NCBI GenBank assembly: GCA_017590115.1
Contig: JAGGNK010003335.1
Coordinates: 8,863,289 to 8,927,288, forward strand
Reading direction: 5' to 3'
DNA: 64,000 nt
DNA from: Montifringilla adamsi
Taxonomy: Eukaryota > Chordata > Aves > Passeriformes > Passeridae
The translations under genes were made by a program, and so were the position numbers. How positions within the stretch are numbered: the stretch's first letter is position 1; every line of letters starts with the position of its first letter. Positions 51,201 to 63,954 of this stretch are shown here, one piece after another. The notes under the pieces were generated by a model that saw only the letters and a program-made list of their open reading frames with translations, ran no database searches and was not told where the DNA came from.

Positions 51201-51764
51201 AATTCCCAACATACATCTTGTATGTATTACTCAGCCAACACAGAATCCATCTGACTTTTAGACTTACACAAACCAAAACTCAAGTATTTTGCTTCAGTTT
51301 GATTCTTTCCTTTCATGTAATAGGATCTATACCAGTGCTGCTCAGGATGAAAACACTTTGCTGCATAAAAATCCTTTTCTGGCAACATGCTCTGCCTTGG
51401 AACAAAGAGATTCTGAACACTAGTTTGATGGGCATTCCTTATTTGTTCTCTGTTGATTATTGTATACTGAAATATTATCTCCATAACTTAAGAGAAAAGA
51501 AGAGACCCCTTACCTGATTCCTGTCACGTGCACTTGTGTACCTGATCTTCTGGATGAAGTAAAATATTAACCATGCTGAAGAAATGATCATCAAAACAAT
51601 GAATGATATTGACACAAAGACTAGAGAGCCCCGACTGAAGTTCTTTGGAGGAACACGGGACCCCACTGCTATGGCCATCAGGACAGAGATATTCTTCTCC
51701 AAGTAATTCAGGATCTCCTTAACCTTCGATTCTGTAATCATGACAGCAACAATGTCTCCAGTTC
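33105..51764 (-). CDS. RNF130: RNF130 gene, 3' half (5' exons off window)
   Basis: This is a Goliath/GRAIL-family E3 ubiquitin ligase: a single-pass membrane protein with a luminal PA domain and a cytosolic RING-H2, which ubiquitinates membrane cargo in the endosomal system. Seven coding segments joined in phase encode about 271 residues: the C-terminal end of the PA domain, a transmembrane helix ([20 protein letters not shown]), a basic linker, a complete C3H2C3 RING, a Ser/Leu-rich tail ([17 protein letters not shown]) and a C-terminal hydrophobic segment. [20 protein letters not shown] fits RNF130, whereas RNF150 has LLDHRTCPMC. The human protein has about 419 residues; the missing ~148 N-terminal residues must be encoded past 64000. 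Coordinates span the locus with introns and a short 3' UTR. Confidence 0.94.
33122..33127 (-). terminator. Candidate RNF130 poly(A) signal AATAAA
   Basis: TTTATT on plus, AATAAA on minus, about 150 nt after the putative stop codon. A TGTGAG-containing stretch follows. Cleavage near 33105 is inferred. Confidence 0.5.
33278..33293 (-). CDS. RNF130: RNF130 putative terminal coding segment (AECY-stop)
   Basis: After a strong polypyrimidine tract and CTGCCCTGCAG acceptor, the split codon GA|A is followed by GCA GAA TGC TAT TGA, giving NANE-AECY-stop. The human protein ends NANEVEWF, so length and the E-x-E pattern agree with three substitutions. The phase fits, sequence just downstream is locally GC-richer than the surroundings, and an AATAAA follows about 150 nt later. 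The Trp-to-Cys change is unexpected, so the true last exon could be elsewhere. Confidence 0.55.
35002..35063. repeat. 31-bp imperfect tandem duplication
   Basis: TGCCTAAAATTTTAC at 35002 recurs at 35033. The two copies continue CCTGGAGACTCTTC and ACTGGAGACTATTA. A recent local duplication in an intron. Confidence 0.85.
36019..36024 (-). terminator. Candidate intronic poly(A) signal after the KEWF exon
   Basis: AATAAA on the minus strand about 60 nt beyond the in-frame TAA that overlaps the donor of the preceding exon (36085-36083). Use of this signal with intron retention would give a protein ending NANE. Not proven. Confidence 0.35.
36088..36181 (-). CDS. RNF130: RNF130 exon: C-terminal hydrophobic segment
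   Basis: 94 bp, phase 1 to 2. It encodes [20 protein letters not shown] and [11 protein letters not shown], matching the human C-terminus almost completely. The donor GTAAGT overlaps an in-frame stop: if not spliced, the frame reads NAN-E-TAA. The ~20-residue hydrophobic run could be a second membrane-associated segment. Confidence 0.95.
37304..37321. repeat. Poly(T) tract, 18 bp
   Basis: Eighteen consecutive T within an RNF130 intron. Confidence 0.95.
38169..38186. repeat. (AC)9 microsatellite
   Basis: Nine perfect AC units about 50 bp downstream (minus sense) of the donor of the GC-rich RNF130 exon. Confidence 0.95.
38235..38439 (-). CDS. RNF130: RNF130 exon: cytosolic tail
   Basis: 205 bp, phase 0 to 1. 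It encodes [60 protein letters not shown] and GEINIAVT. It is GC- and CpG-rich, unlike all other exons of this gene. Acceptor TTTTCACAG, donor GTAAGTG. Confidence 0.96.
38440..39440 (-). other. RNF130 intron
   Basis: 1.0 kb, phase 0. No exon, RNA gene or transposon recognised. Confidence 0.65.
39441..39537 (-). CDS. RNF130: RNF130 exon: RING-H2 second half
   Basis: 97 bp, phase 2 to 0. It encodes [20 protein letters not shown] and [12 protein letters not shown]. It supplies His4, His5, Cys6 and the CPMC pair Cys7/Cys8, plus the Trp of VDPWL that contacts E2 enzymes. The residue after HK is Val, where I recall Ser in mammals. Acceptor TTCTTCTAG, donor GTAAGT. Confidence 0.97.
42711..42742. 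repeat. (AGTAT)n pentanucleotide repeat
   Basis: Four perfect AGTAT units (42723-42742) preceded by degenerate ATAGCATAGTAC. Confidence 0.9.
43609..43628. repeat. Poly(T) tract, 20 bp
   Basis: Twenty consecutive T in an RNF130 intron. Confidence 0.95.
44211..44228. repeat. Poly(A) tract, 18 bp
   Basis: Eighteen A followed by further A-rich sequence to about 44251. On the minus strand this gives a long T-rich pseudo-frame with no coding meaning. Confidence 0.95.
46060..46142 (-). CDS. RNF130: RNF130 exon: RING-H2 first half
   Basis: 83 bp, phase 0 to 2. It encodes [20 protein letters not shown] and VVRILPCK. It provides zinc ligands Cys1 and Cys2 (HCAVC) and Cys3 (PCK). Donor GTAAGA. Identical to human as far as I can recall it. 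Confidence 0.97.
46143..47937 (-). other. RNF130 intron
   Basis: 1.8 kb, phase 0. Nothing recognised beyond AT-rich sequence; the 140-codon plus frame at 46791-47213 has no domain or splice support. Confidence 0.6.
47938..48009 (-). CDS. RNF130: RNF130 exon: basic juxtamembrane linker
   Basis: 72 bp, 24 codons, phase 0 to 0. It encodes [20 protein letters not shown] and KGDK, and matches the human linker with a single visible difference (AIS to AIG). Acceptor TTTATTAG, donor GTATAA. Confidence 0.96.
48010..51513 (-). other. RNF130 intron
   Basis: 3.5 kb, phase 0. AT-rich; no exon, RNA gene or clear transposon recognised. Confidence 0.6.
51514..51764 (-). CDS. RNF130: RNF130 exon: PA-domain end and transmembrane helix
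   Basis: 251 bp, phase 1 to 0, after acceptor TTTTTATAG. It encodes [40 protein letters not shown] and [20 protein letters not shown], ending SARDRNQ before donor GTAAGG. It contains two N-glycosylation sequons (NIS, NFS) before the membrane helix, with a positive KI(R) stop-transfer after it (type I topology). Confidence 0.96.
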
Positions 51765-54700
51765 CTATAAAAAGGGGAAAAAAGTTTAATTTTTATTTTA
51801 AATTAACATGGCATGCTGCTCATAAGATTTTGCAAAGCCATTTGACAACTCAAGAGGTTTTAATCTAAGCCGTCTATGGCACATGGAACATGCTACTGGG
51901 CACTCTACTCATGCCTTGTCCTTCAAACCCAGATTTTCAAATTAGGGCATTAACATTTGCCCTAAACTCTCTGCAGCTCCACACATAGGAACAGATCTCT
52001 ACTGCTGGTACACAGTACTTTCCACATGGTAATTACTGTGTGCAGTCTGAACAAGCTTTCAGTACATTTGTTCCAGATCTGAAGCCGTGAATACCTAAAC
52101 AGGCAACTCTCAGAAAAACATTTAGGAGATGAGTGAGAATATTGCTCGAGTGCCCTTAGCATAGGCAGTGCTGTGGATGTTGCTGGGGAGAGTTATGCAA
52201 GCTCTCCTGTGTGGTTATGTGGCTGCAAAGTAGAAGAGAATTGAAAAAACTTGGCAGAAGTTTGACTGCTGATTTTATCACCCATACAAAGACACGCTTG
52301 ATAGCATTGCAAAGAGGCTGTCAGCTTCATCAGCTCCATTTTCAATGTGCAGCCCATCTGTTTTCATAGTGTCTTGCCTCTAGACTATTTCCTGTCCCAA
52401 AGGGAAAATTATTGGTACAAGGATAATAGGAAAGCCATAAGCCTTGCTGAAAAAGAACAAAATCACCTATAGAGCAGAGAGAGCACCTATGTTTTAAAGC
52501 AAAGACCTCATTAAAAAAGAGGATCTTGAACACAGGGTAATTCTAAGTTAAAAGAAAGAAAAGTTTTAGAAAAACCAAAGCCAGAATGAAAAAAAAAACC
52601 TTGTGAAGCTTCATTCTTATTCATCCAGACTTATTTGCTTCCAATACTAAAAACCCTTTCAAGACCTATTTTCAAAATGCTTGCAAAATCTGTTCATCTG
52701 CTTGTTCCATCTGCTTTCTCCAACTCATATTCCCTCAGAGAGGAACTGTATAAGGCAAATGACTTCAGCACCAAGATTCTGGATTTAGAGTGGATTTAAG
52801 CTACAGAGAACCTAGTGTGACAGTAGAGAACATGAGATCCTATTTTAACACAAGGCATTTGTTCAAAGTCTTTTAATCACAACCTAATTTTTAAGAAGCT
52901 ACTGTATCCACAAAATGATGTTCAAGAGCCAAAAGAGCAGCACCTTTGAACCCTGGGCACAATAATTAAGGGTGATGGCTACATACTTTTCCAAAATGGG
53001 GACTTACAACAGAGTTGTGCAAGAGCCTTAGAAGTTCCCTTGTTACTCTTTGAATTCACCATGCTAAATAGTAACATTAACAGTCACCATCATCAGTTTT
53101 CCTATTAAGTTCACTAACGTTGGTGATGTGGATTATGCTGAGAGAACGACTCAAAAGAATCAAAATTGATAATCTCAGAAATTAAAATTTTCACAATAAT
53201 TGAAAAAAAACCATTCCACAGCCCTCCAACTGCTTTCCTCAAGAAATTTAAACTTTATTTAAAATTGAAATGGCAAAGTCATTCAGGCCTTGTCCTGGTA
53301 ACATGGGACTGAACAGGAAAAGAAAGTTCAGTGTTTCCTTCTGAATATTTTTGAAACAGTGCCACAGTAATTCAAAAGCTTTGAATAGCAATGAAAACTC
53401 AACACAATGTATTTAATCTCTAGTATAGCACAGACTCACACACGATCAACTTTAACCCAGCTCTCAAGAGACACTTCAGTACCGAGTTTGGTTTCATGCA
53501 AAAACAACCAAGATATTTAATAGACAGCAAATCTCAGAGTAAAAGTCCATCACTAGTTTTGTTTTCATGGACCTCTACCCAGATTCCTATTTGTCCAGTT
53601 GGGAAGATAGTTCCTGCCCAGACATGCAGCACAATTTTACAGCACAAGAGATACCCCTCCTGCAAGATCCTGCATTTAGATGCAGCACATGCTCCTGCAA
53701 CCCCAAATCCCTGCAGCTCAGACAGTGCAAGATCAATCAAGAGCAAATAATTTATATTGCTTGATATTTTCCCCAGACTTCACTTCTGCTCTTCATATCT
53801 CGCTCACATTGGGAAGAAAAGCAGGGAAAGGTACAGGAAGATTGTATTCCCCCGAGCACATGCTAAGCTTCCCCAGTAGGAATTTATTTGCACTGAGAAA
53901 TTATGTTAGTATCAAAATATCAAGCTAAAGCACTCAGTGTAATGTCTAACATGATTTATAGTTATCTGCAAGGCAAAGATGACAAAGATCTTCTGATACT
54001 AGTCCAGTTCTATCTGAATCCAAAGCTGAAGCCTCTACCTATTCCCTGCTGCCCAGGGAATGTGACAAAGCTGACAATCTGTCACACGTTTTATATAAAG
54101 CCCAGCACAATGGGAACCTCTGGCATCACTGCAAAGTGATTTGCATTCCAAATGACTCAACTGGGAACAGCCAAAGTGCTACTGCTGCTTCTGACCCCGC
54201 CAGAGCCAAGGAGAACTGCAGAAAAGAAAAATAAATTGTGTCTGTTGAATATACTGAAGCTCAGTGGAAACTGGGACTTGGTTCATCCGTATTTTTGTCA
54301 GGGGCATCACCCTAAATAATTTTAGCAAGAACTCCCTGTTTGAGAACAATTGGGGGCAGGAGGAGACAGTGACTCATTTATTTTAAGCACCTTGAAACCT
54401 TGTATTTCTGAAACTTTAGCAGAAAAAAATCCTCAGGTGAAGACAGAAAGACTAAGAGTGTTTGTGAAACTCAGAATATGGTCTTACTCCATGATCTTAT
54501 GAAAAGCAATATTTTCCTCAGCCAAGAACACAGTGTCCAGAGAAAAGAATCTGTATTGCTTACTAAAGCCAATGAACTACACATGGAACCACAGATGACA
54601 AGCTAGGACAGACGGTAGGCATAAGATAAATATTGATGTCTGTAAACATAAATCATTTAATTGCTATCATCCAAGCCCAGGCAGCTCTTTCTAGCTTGCA

Positions 54701-57700
54701 ATTTTACCATGTGCATGTTTAATTAGGATAGTTATACAACTCTGTGTATGAAAAGGGATGAAGTTGTGACTAATCATTAAATCAGTATAATGTTACATTG
54801 TGAGAGCAGAAGACAGAAGAAATTAAAAGCTTACAAGACAGTAAAAACAGGACTATGGGAAAAACAGCAACATCCAGGAGTTTCCTGTAGACCTCATAAG
54901 GAAACTGCTTTGCTCTCTCACTGACCTATTCACATCCCCTAGCAATTCCAAAAGAGCATGCTCAAAAAGTCAATAAAAAGTCATCTCAAAGAAATGTTAC
55001 AAGTATCATCACAAGCAAATATTTGTGGTGTTTTTGTTGTGTTGGGATTTTTTGGTAGGATTTTTATCGTCTTTGTGCTTGTTAATTCTTGACTACCAAA
55101 TGTTTATCTGAAGCTCAAAATATGGGTAACTATGTCCAGGATACCAGGCTGAAGCTGAAGGCAGGCATGGTTAAAGAGCAGACTTCAGACACCTTCAATC
55201 CACCCAACACCCACTGGAGGTTGCAGGCAATGGCAGCCTGGCAAAATGCAGCTGCCAATCAGGGCTGCAAAGCTTCATCCACCTCCTTGCAGATGGGGAG
55301 GGCAAACCTCAGATCCCACCTCGAATGTGGAGAGAGTCAGACCACCTGTAAGAGGCACTGAACTACTGTGATTTGATGCGACAAGGTTTGCAGAGAACTG
55401 AGAATTAAGTCAGATACTCATAACAAAGGTCAGTGATTTGCTAATGGCTGATATTTTAAGCTAAAGTCCTTGCAATAAGTCTCTGATAGTGGTTGCTGAT
55501 GCTGCAGACACAGCATGAGGCACACAGACTGCACTAATCTCATGCTTGTGAAAGAATACTGTCCTCTCTTTAAATAGCAGAGAAAATTTAACTGCAACTG
55601 AGTCCTTTCATCACTTCTTTCTGAAAAACCTAAATGTAGCACATTTACCTGAATAATTCTGCTGGTGAAAATTTCAGAGTACTTCCTTAGAAAACACAAA
55701 TTCCCCATTCTCTGATAAAGGTAAAGATTGGTCCAGACAGTCATTTAAAAGATGGATTCAGACAGTGAAATGCTACTGCCTTTCTGAGTGCAGCAATAGG
55801 ATCATCATCATGATAATGTAACTGGAAATAGAACTGCCCATCCTCAAAAGCCAGACTTCCCTATTCTTCTGTTACTTCCCTATTCTCCTATTAAAATCCT
55901 GTAGCTGTGTGCTAAGCATTTCTGAATGCATTATATCAGAAATAAAAAAAACAGCAAGACCTACTATTCAGTACCCAGGAAAGGGATCAGTCCTATTACT
56001 GTGAGTACGACATTTCTTGGAATAACATCAACTAACAGAAACCACTCCAACAGAATTTGGGATCCCAGAAAATGACAAAGAAAGCAGGAAAACACTAATG
56101 AAAGCTATGGCTGTATATGAAATTTTGATAGACCAATTGTGAGTTCTGTGAAAACACCAGAGGACATTTGAGCTGCGTGAGAACAGAGGTGAAAGCAAGG
56201 ATCACCTCTACAAGGGAAGGGATTCAGCCACAGAGGATATAATCCATGGAACCCGTGAGGTACAGGATAAGGGAAAGGCATACTGGCCTGTGTGCAAAGC
56301 TGTGCTGCTAGAAAAAGCAGGCTTGGGGAGAACTGTTTTTAAATAAAAATTCCATGGCACAACAGTGGGGAAACCCACACATTTATCAGGTATCTTAACA
56401 TTTTTGTCTGATGCAAAAGAAAGAAATTCGTTGTGAAGAATAACTCTTACATTCTAAACAGGTTTATGGGAAAGCAGACACCAAGAGGACGAGCCTTGGC
56501 ATATCTTCAGAGTCATTAAAACTGGTCTAGCTGCACATATTTTTATTTTGATCTAATCAGAAAGTAAACAAGGAGCACATCCAAGCTGTCAACACATGAG
56601 CAATCTCAAGAGTAGAATATGTTATTTGAGATGTCCCAAATCAAATACTTCTGGAAACAGAAAAAGACCATAATATTTGACAGCTATTGCATTCTAAACA
56701 AGACAAGAATTTAATGCCAAGAATATACATTAATTTTAAAATGAGACTAGTAGCATTTTAAAACATTTGTCTTCCTGTTGCCTTAATAATATTGAAAATG
56801 TTGAATTATTGCCTGTATGTAAACACTTAGTTTAGGAGGCCTGCTTTAGGTAGTGTCAGACACCAAAACAGACTTTACAAAATTACCATGAGAAAAATCA
56901 TCAAGGGCAGCAGCATTTGAAACTATTACCCAAAAGTCAGTCTTTCACAGGATGCCTCAGTTAAATACAACCAGTGGAACAACCTTTTATCCCAAAACAC
57001 TGAGCAGATATTTTCAGAAATCGCAACAAGTCTCTTTACTGCCCAAACCTATGCAAAACAACCTAAATAAAAAAGCTTCTGAAATTAAAACTTGAATTCT
57101 CTCTACTCAAGAGGACAAAGAAGTAGGTATTTCAAGTTCAGTGAGGAAAAGGCTTCTATAAAAACTGTAAATGTGAATCTGAAGAACACACAAAACTTTT
57201 CTTTGTAGCAAGAAGAACTTCAACATTTTTCACTGTCAGGTAAAGAGAGGGTCCTGCTCTGTGCCCTCTAAACATGATTACACACACTTCAGTGTTTTGC
57301 AACGTGCCAGGCAGTGCTGTACTGCAGACATGACGGATCATCACAAAGTCCTGCTCCTTTAACAAGTGCAGGCATTGATTGAGGCATATGATTAGAAAAG
57401 CAGAAACAGCAAGAGCAGATTTTCAAAGATGGGTGTGACACAATTAAATTCAAAACAAATATTAAAAGCCTAATCAGATTCTTGTTGTGCTAGTCTGTAG
57501 CACATTAAGTTTGTAAGTGATAAATAATAAACTTATAAGCCCGTCCTCCTTCATTAAACACGAAACAATGCCTCAGTATAACGTCCTTGCTGTATTTTTG
57601 ATCAGCTTTATAATTTACTCTGACCAAGAGTTCCTAAAAGGAGAGCCAAATAGCAAAATCAATCGTGAAAACGGTTGGACTGTATTTAGATGACAACTGC

Positions 57701-60700
57701 TGACACATTATTTCATAACCCAACTGCTCTATTTTGACACTCAGGGAAATGTTTCTTAAGGAAGAATTTGCATGCAATCAAAACAGGTAGTCACAGCCAC
57801 ATCCTGATTCATTCACAAGTCCAAATCCTGCTGATACACGTGAGCTGGGGAGCCATGCCCCTGGATTTCCTCAGGCTTGTCAAGGTCAAGCTGTTTCTCT
57901 CCTACACCCAGGCCACTCCAGAAAACCAACGCTCACAGCCTCTCCAAGATCCAACACAACATCAGTACATACAAAAGGTGTTGGGCTTTGGCTTCTCTGC
58001 AGATCATTTCCTCCTCACCCAAGGAGCTCCTCTGTCTTCCATCCCAAGTCATGACACCAAGCACTGCTAGAAAAATTAAGGTCCTTTATAAAGCTACAAG
58101 ATGCACCCACCTCTTTATTGTTAGAGTCCCTCAAGTTCCAGAATCTCTGCCCAGTCTTTAAACATGCTACTTCAATGCTTCTGATGGGCAGCAGGAGGAC
58201 AGACCCATGGCTGGGCCAGGAAGAGGAGAGACTTCATAAATCCCTGGAATTTGAACTGCAGCAGAGTTCCCCTAGAATAGTAGGGACACTGGGTTTGGAG
58301 ACCTGGGGCTTCTTGTGCTCTCCCCTCCTTTGAATCATCTTGATAATTCCACATATATCACATATTCCCTTTCTGTGGAAGGACTTTTATTGTCTGGAAA
58401 TGACATTAATATATATACACATATATATTTTGTGCGTGTGACCTTTTGGGCTCTTTACACTAGGAAAAACCAAGCCTAGACACAAGAAAAGCAGACAGAG
58501 GTTGCAGTGATTTTACAGACATTTCACACTCTCTTAGCAATGCTTCTCTGCATCTGCTTGCATTACAGTTTTATCTTTTTTAAAGGAAACAGACATTCCA
58601 CCTAAATAATGCCGGAAGAATAAAAAAAGCTTGGCACAAAGAAATGTATCACTTGATCATCCCCTTTCCACAATCTGGGCACAGATTTTTATTTTTTTTT
58701 AACTCACATTTTTACATGGCATTTAACAATGTTTATGGCAAGTAAACTGATTTACAGTCTCTTTCAAGGCATAAATACTTGTATTGTTAAGGTATTAGTA
58801 TGCTAACAAAGGAGACCAAATTTTATATTCAAACCTTGAACAAATGCAAATTAATAAAAAGCTGAAGGATCACTTTAAGTTTTGACTAGGGAAATGGTGT
58901 AATCCTAACACATTACACACCACTGAGAAAAACTGTGTCACAGTTTAACACATTTCTGAAATATCTATGTCCTCCTATCTTCCGAAAATATTTTTGCTGA
59001 TTTGAAAACAGCTTTTCTTCACTTTCTATACTTCTGAACAACATCCAAAACCTGTTACAGTGTTACATTCTTGATTCCCCAATAATATCAATGCAGTGTA
59101 GACTTCACTGACCCATCCATCAATGTAAGACACACTTGGATTTTGATAACTGTCTCTTGCGTTCCATAGTGTGATGAGGTGCTAGCAGGTGGCTTATATT
59201 TTGCCATTTCTGGATAGCAGTTTGTATTCCCACTAATGGATGGTGCACCTAAAAAACCCAAGGATGTCTAAAAAGGGGCAATTTGTCATGCTCATGTATT
59301 TTCTTCTACAGACTTCTGTACACATCTCTCAATCTAGACATGGACAGTCAGTCCAAAAAAATTCAGCAAAGCACCAAAGAGAAATGGCAAGACAGCCTTA
59401 CCCAAGGACACTACAAAATACTTTGAGAGATTTATAAATAGCATATTCATAGATTAATATCATAAATTTGGTTCTACTGAGTCCATAGATATGGGGAATT
59501 ACTCTGCTGCTGGAGCTCAGACTTTGGATAAGAAGAAGAATGTAATTACTTACAGTCACTAACAGTCCCGTGGGCCTTTTCACAGTCACAGAACTAATTA
59601 CCCTTTCAGCTGGCTGAGTTAAAATGAGCCTGACTGCTGTTATTTCAGTTGTGGATGAGGCATGTATGACACAGAAACACTGGTAGGCAGTTCTGCAAGG
59701 CACCAAGGCTGTGATGGCTCTGTAAAGGGGTTTTCCTGGATTGCCTTGAAGAGAAAAGTGCTTCCTTAGGGTCCAGAATCAGCATGTCAAACACTCCTCT
59801 CCACGTCTCTAAGTGTCAGACACCTCTAGCTACTGTGCGACAGATTTTCCTGATTGATACACCTCCAAGGAATGTAGTGGGAAACAGGATCAACAATAAA
59901 GCTGTTGACACTCATCTTTCACATTTTCAATTAGCAAATACAAACAAAAAATGATCAAATATATGTAAACAATGCTTAGACTATTAATTACTTTGCCTTT
60001 TTATAAAGGCTTCAGCTTTAATGACTCAGCTCTTTCCTTTTCACTAATAGTCTAAGATAAATTACTAATAATACATTTTAATAACAATATTGTAATATAA
60101 AATAAAATTAGTTTGGACCTGTGGATTAAAAGTAGGTCTCAGTAATCCAGGGCAAGTTTTGCAGTGGATTTGGTGTAGAGCTAAAATATTTGTCAGCACA
60201 CATTTGTGCAAGATAATCTGCAGCGCACCCCACCAGAGCTTTCACGCATCAGTTCAGCTGAGAGTTACATAAAAGACATTTGTGAGAAAAAGGCAAGCAG
60301 CGGAGTTAAGAGATGAGCTGCTCAGGGATCAGTGCCACAACAGAGGACAGTGGCACCTCGACTGCCATCTCCATTGTACCCACTCAGAATGAGGGCAAGA
60401 ACGTGGAATAGCCATTAGGTGGCAACAACTTCAAATTGCTTCCTGTCCCTCCTGCCTCTGACCCACTGACCTAAAACAATCCACAGAACATACAGGCACA
60501 TTTAGCACAGTTCAAAGCAAGTACAGCCCTTGCTTCCCACGCCAGTGTACTTTTTAAGCAAACAGAAGCCCATGAAAAATCCTTCCCTTGGAAGGAACCT
60601 GTTTCTGGGAGCCCGTGCTGGACAGCTCTTGCACGGTGCCATGGCAGGAGAATGTCACCTGCGCACATCATGGAACAGAAGCACCTTCCTCCAGGAAATT

Positions 60701-61021
60701 AATGAGGTGTTTCTTTAGAGGAGCAATGAAGACTGATCTTGATAATATGTCTGCATCTTGGTTCAAAAGACCTTAAAAGATTTTCCTGTATCAGGTAAAG
60801 CTGTTTATGTATTTCTGGAAATTTTTAGGAGCTGATAAACCATGGTTACTGGAATCCAGAAACTTCATTTTGACACTGTCTTTTATATGTGTTTCTCTTT
60901 TTTCTGTCTGTATTTTTTCCATAAATTCTTAGTATGAAATTTGAACTTTAGAGGCTTGTTTGGCATATATTCTTCTCTATAAATCAAAATAAAAGTCTAG
61001 ACTTTAAGACAGAAATTCAGC

Positions 61022-61085
61022 ATCATAAAATCATAGAATGGCTCTGAAGGGACCTTAAAAATCACCCAGTTCCAACCTCCCCAGA
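61022..61085 (-). mobile_element. CR1 LINE 3'-end fragment (minus)
   Basis: ATCATAGAATGGCTCTGAAG followed by GGACCTTAAAAATCACCCAG and TTCCAACCTCCCC is the reverse complement of the CR1 3' terminus. A truncated copy lying on the minus strand. Confidence 0.8.
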
Positions 61086-62379
61086 TTTAACTACTTTGTA
61101 CGTAACAGGATTGTGTCCACCACACACAACCAAACTATAAAAATCAAAATGTTATTTAACCTGAATTTTCTTCCTTTTCCCATAACTGCTTATAAAGGAG
61201 ACAGCTACTACATATTTTCTTCACCACACAAGCTCTTTTTTACATTAGACAGTATCAGTTTTGCTTTAACAGAAGCAGCAAACAAAACCACTCATAAAAC
61301 CGCCTTCCTGACAGTGACATCATAGTCTAACATAACCTATGCTGGGAAGGGTGTCCTTTGCTTAGGCTGATAGAAGACATATGCAGGATTGTGCAAAATA
61401 AGTATACACTGACATACACAAGGACATGAACAAAAAAAAGAGAAAATAATATTGCAAATAACACCAACAGAAGTACAGGTATATAAAAAAAAAAAGCGAA
61501 GCAATTACTTACTAAAGTAAGGTCATTACTTACTTTAAAACTCAAAGATGAAAATTAAAGGGCAGAGACTTGGTGGACTATAACACAAGAGAAAGCAAAT
61601 TCTGCTATTAGCAGCATAAACTGTTCATTTGACACAGTGATGACAGACTGATTCCAGAGTGACAGTTGTTATCCAGCCACCAGAAGGAACTGCCATTCTG
61701 CTAAGTAACATTTTGAGTATGAACAAATTTCCATAAGAATAAAATTTTCAACTGTGTATTCAAGCATAAAATAGCTTGGATAAAATATTAATCCTACAGG
61801 TGAAAAGTGCTTCCTAAGCTCTTTTCACAGGAAATCACCTCTCTGCAGGTGGGCAACATATAAAAATCTGTGTAATGTGTTATTTATTTTACCACAGACA
61901 CTGTCTAAGCGGGTGATTGGAATTCATGCAAATATCCAAGCAGGAAAGCTTGCAGCTCAGTGTGCATTATAAGCAGTTGCTGCTTTCCTCTCCACTTCAC
62001 CAGAAAGACAGAATATTTCTAAGGCTTAATATGCAGCAGTACAAAGATTATATTACAGTAATATAAAATAACACAAGGTCTACTTTCTCTTTGGTCTTGG
62101 AAAGAAAATATAGAGTCATTAACTTGGTCATCAACACAGCTGCCAAATTGTTTTGTGAAGACTGTATTTTTAAAGAAAAGAGGAATACTGCACAGCAATA
62201 GACATCATATGACCCAGCTCTGTGGCTCACCTCCATCCTCACTTGCTATCATTCCCAACACATTAACTCAATCAGTGCAGAACAGCTCTCAAATACACAG
62301 GGTCAGTTCCTCCCAACCTTTAGGGACAGAAAATACTAAAGAGAAGTGATGCAGTGCACTGGAATATCTAATTAGCTGA

Positions 62380-62430
62380 TCACACAGGATCAATTAGGTT
62401 GGAAGAGACCTCTGAGATGACTGTTCACCA
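62380..62430 (-). mobile_element. CR1-like 3'-end fragment (minus)
   Basis: CACAGGATCAATTAGGTTGG followed by AAGAGACCTCTGAGATGACT resembles the reverse complement of an avian CR1 3' terminus (AGGTTGGAAGAGACCT-type). Short and diverged; boundaries approximate. Confidence 0.65.
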
Positions 62431-63900
62431 CCTAAAAAGCACACAAGCAGTGCTATAGTTGAAAAGGCAGAAAAAGGAAGACCAGGGAATAGCTTGAATG
62501 TGTGCAAATCTGCTTTACACAGTGTTAGAAAAGACTCATCCCGTAAGCACAGGTTCAGGAATCTGTCTCCCCCCGGAACAACTCTCAGGAAGGGGAATGC
62601 TGGATTCCAAACCTTCCCTGTGCTAAGGCTAACACCACAGGACTAGTCTACATCTCAGTTACACACAATTACAGTTCCTCCATCAGCCCACCAGGAAGTT
62701 ATTTGCAGGGAGCTCTGCCAAGTGATTGCTGAGGAAATCCCCCACATGTCCATAACACCATCAAAACAATGGCCGTGGAGCAACATTTCTCTTCATTACA
62801 GGTGCTACTTCAGTTCTAAAAAATTACTTTTAGCCTGTCATGTAGTTTGAACACTTCAAGTGTGACATTAATTTTGAGATAGAGCCTTCAGCCCAAACCA
62901 GGGCAGATTCCAGAGTATACTGAGCACATGCACCTAAACCTCAGTATTTCAAATACACAAGCTAAAATATGCATAATCTCCAGCAACTGTATTTTTTTTA
63001 CCATAAGAAAGAGTAAATATTTGGAACTCAACATGCTGAAGACAGTATTGGTCTTTTTCCCAAATATCAACTACCCAAACAGCTGCCTGGCTACCTTACA
63101 AGACACTCTTTTACTCACAGCAGTTCTCAAATTTTACATCTTAGATGGCATTTCAACCAACCAGAACTACTGGGCCTATTGATAAAGTTTCAAAGGCAAC
63201 ACACTGATTTTCTGAGCTGAAACAGGGAGTGAACAAGGATTTCCTAATAAATGACAGACTCCATCTTACTGCTGTAAAGGAATTGCCAATCTATACAGCA
63301 TTATGAGAAAGGGTAATAAAATTATAATCAAACTCATTATATTATTTAACATTGTAATAGAGCCAACAATGCTAAATCTGTATTAGTAGTAGTGGCCTTT
63401 TTCCTGCCACACTGAGGTATTCCAGACCACAGGAAAACTACAATCATTGCTAAATAGAGCATATTTGTATAAATATTCTTAGAGGTAGTTCAAAGAGTCT
63501 AGAGCTGAATGTTTAAGACTGCACTACAATAGCAGAGAGAGAAATGGGGAATATTAAAAAAAAGGGAAGGTGGCAAAAAATGTTTCCTTAGAATATGGGA
63601 CTTTTCACCTGCAGATTGCTTAGAAAAAATGTCTAAGGAAGGTACCTGAGATAAAAATCGTCAACAGGCTTTGAATTGCTACATGGAGGTCAAAACCCTC
63701 CTGCAAAATTCCTATGGTATAGAGAGTTGGGAAGATCAAACCCCTCTAACATTTTCCTTGTTCAAAAAAAGAAAGAAACAACCATAGCATTTCTTTAGTC
63801 AAGGAATTCAATTCTAGTTGTGTGACAATATGCAGAGCAATAATTAAGAAATTCTAGTTTCCAAGCAACCCCCTATGCTAAAAGAGACTGAAAATATCCT

Positions 63901-63954
63901 AAAAAAAACCAAAACAAAACAAAACACACACAAAAAAAATAAAAAAAAAAAAAA
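63901..63954. repeat. A-rich simple repeat (CAAAA/CA mix)
   Basis: Mixed A runs with CAAAA and CACA units at the right edge of the window. Low-complexity intronic DNA. Confidence 0.85.

Noticed and set aside
1..51764. The paralogous pair TBC1D9 and RNF150
   Set aside because: Diagnostic segments ([51 protein letters not shown]) match TBC1D9B and RNF130, and both genes point to the same paralogous locus.
57156..57365. Possible upstream RNF130 exon in the last 12 kb
   Set aside because: Neither this frame nor others in 51765-64000 match the remaining PA-domain sequence with a phase-1 donor.
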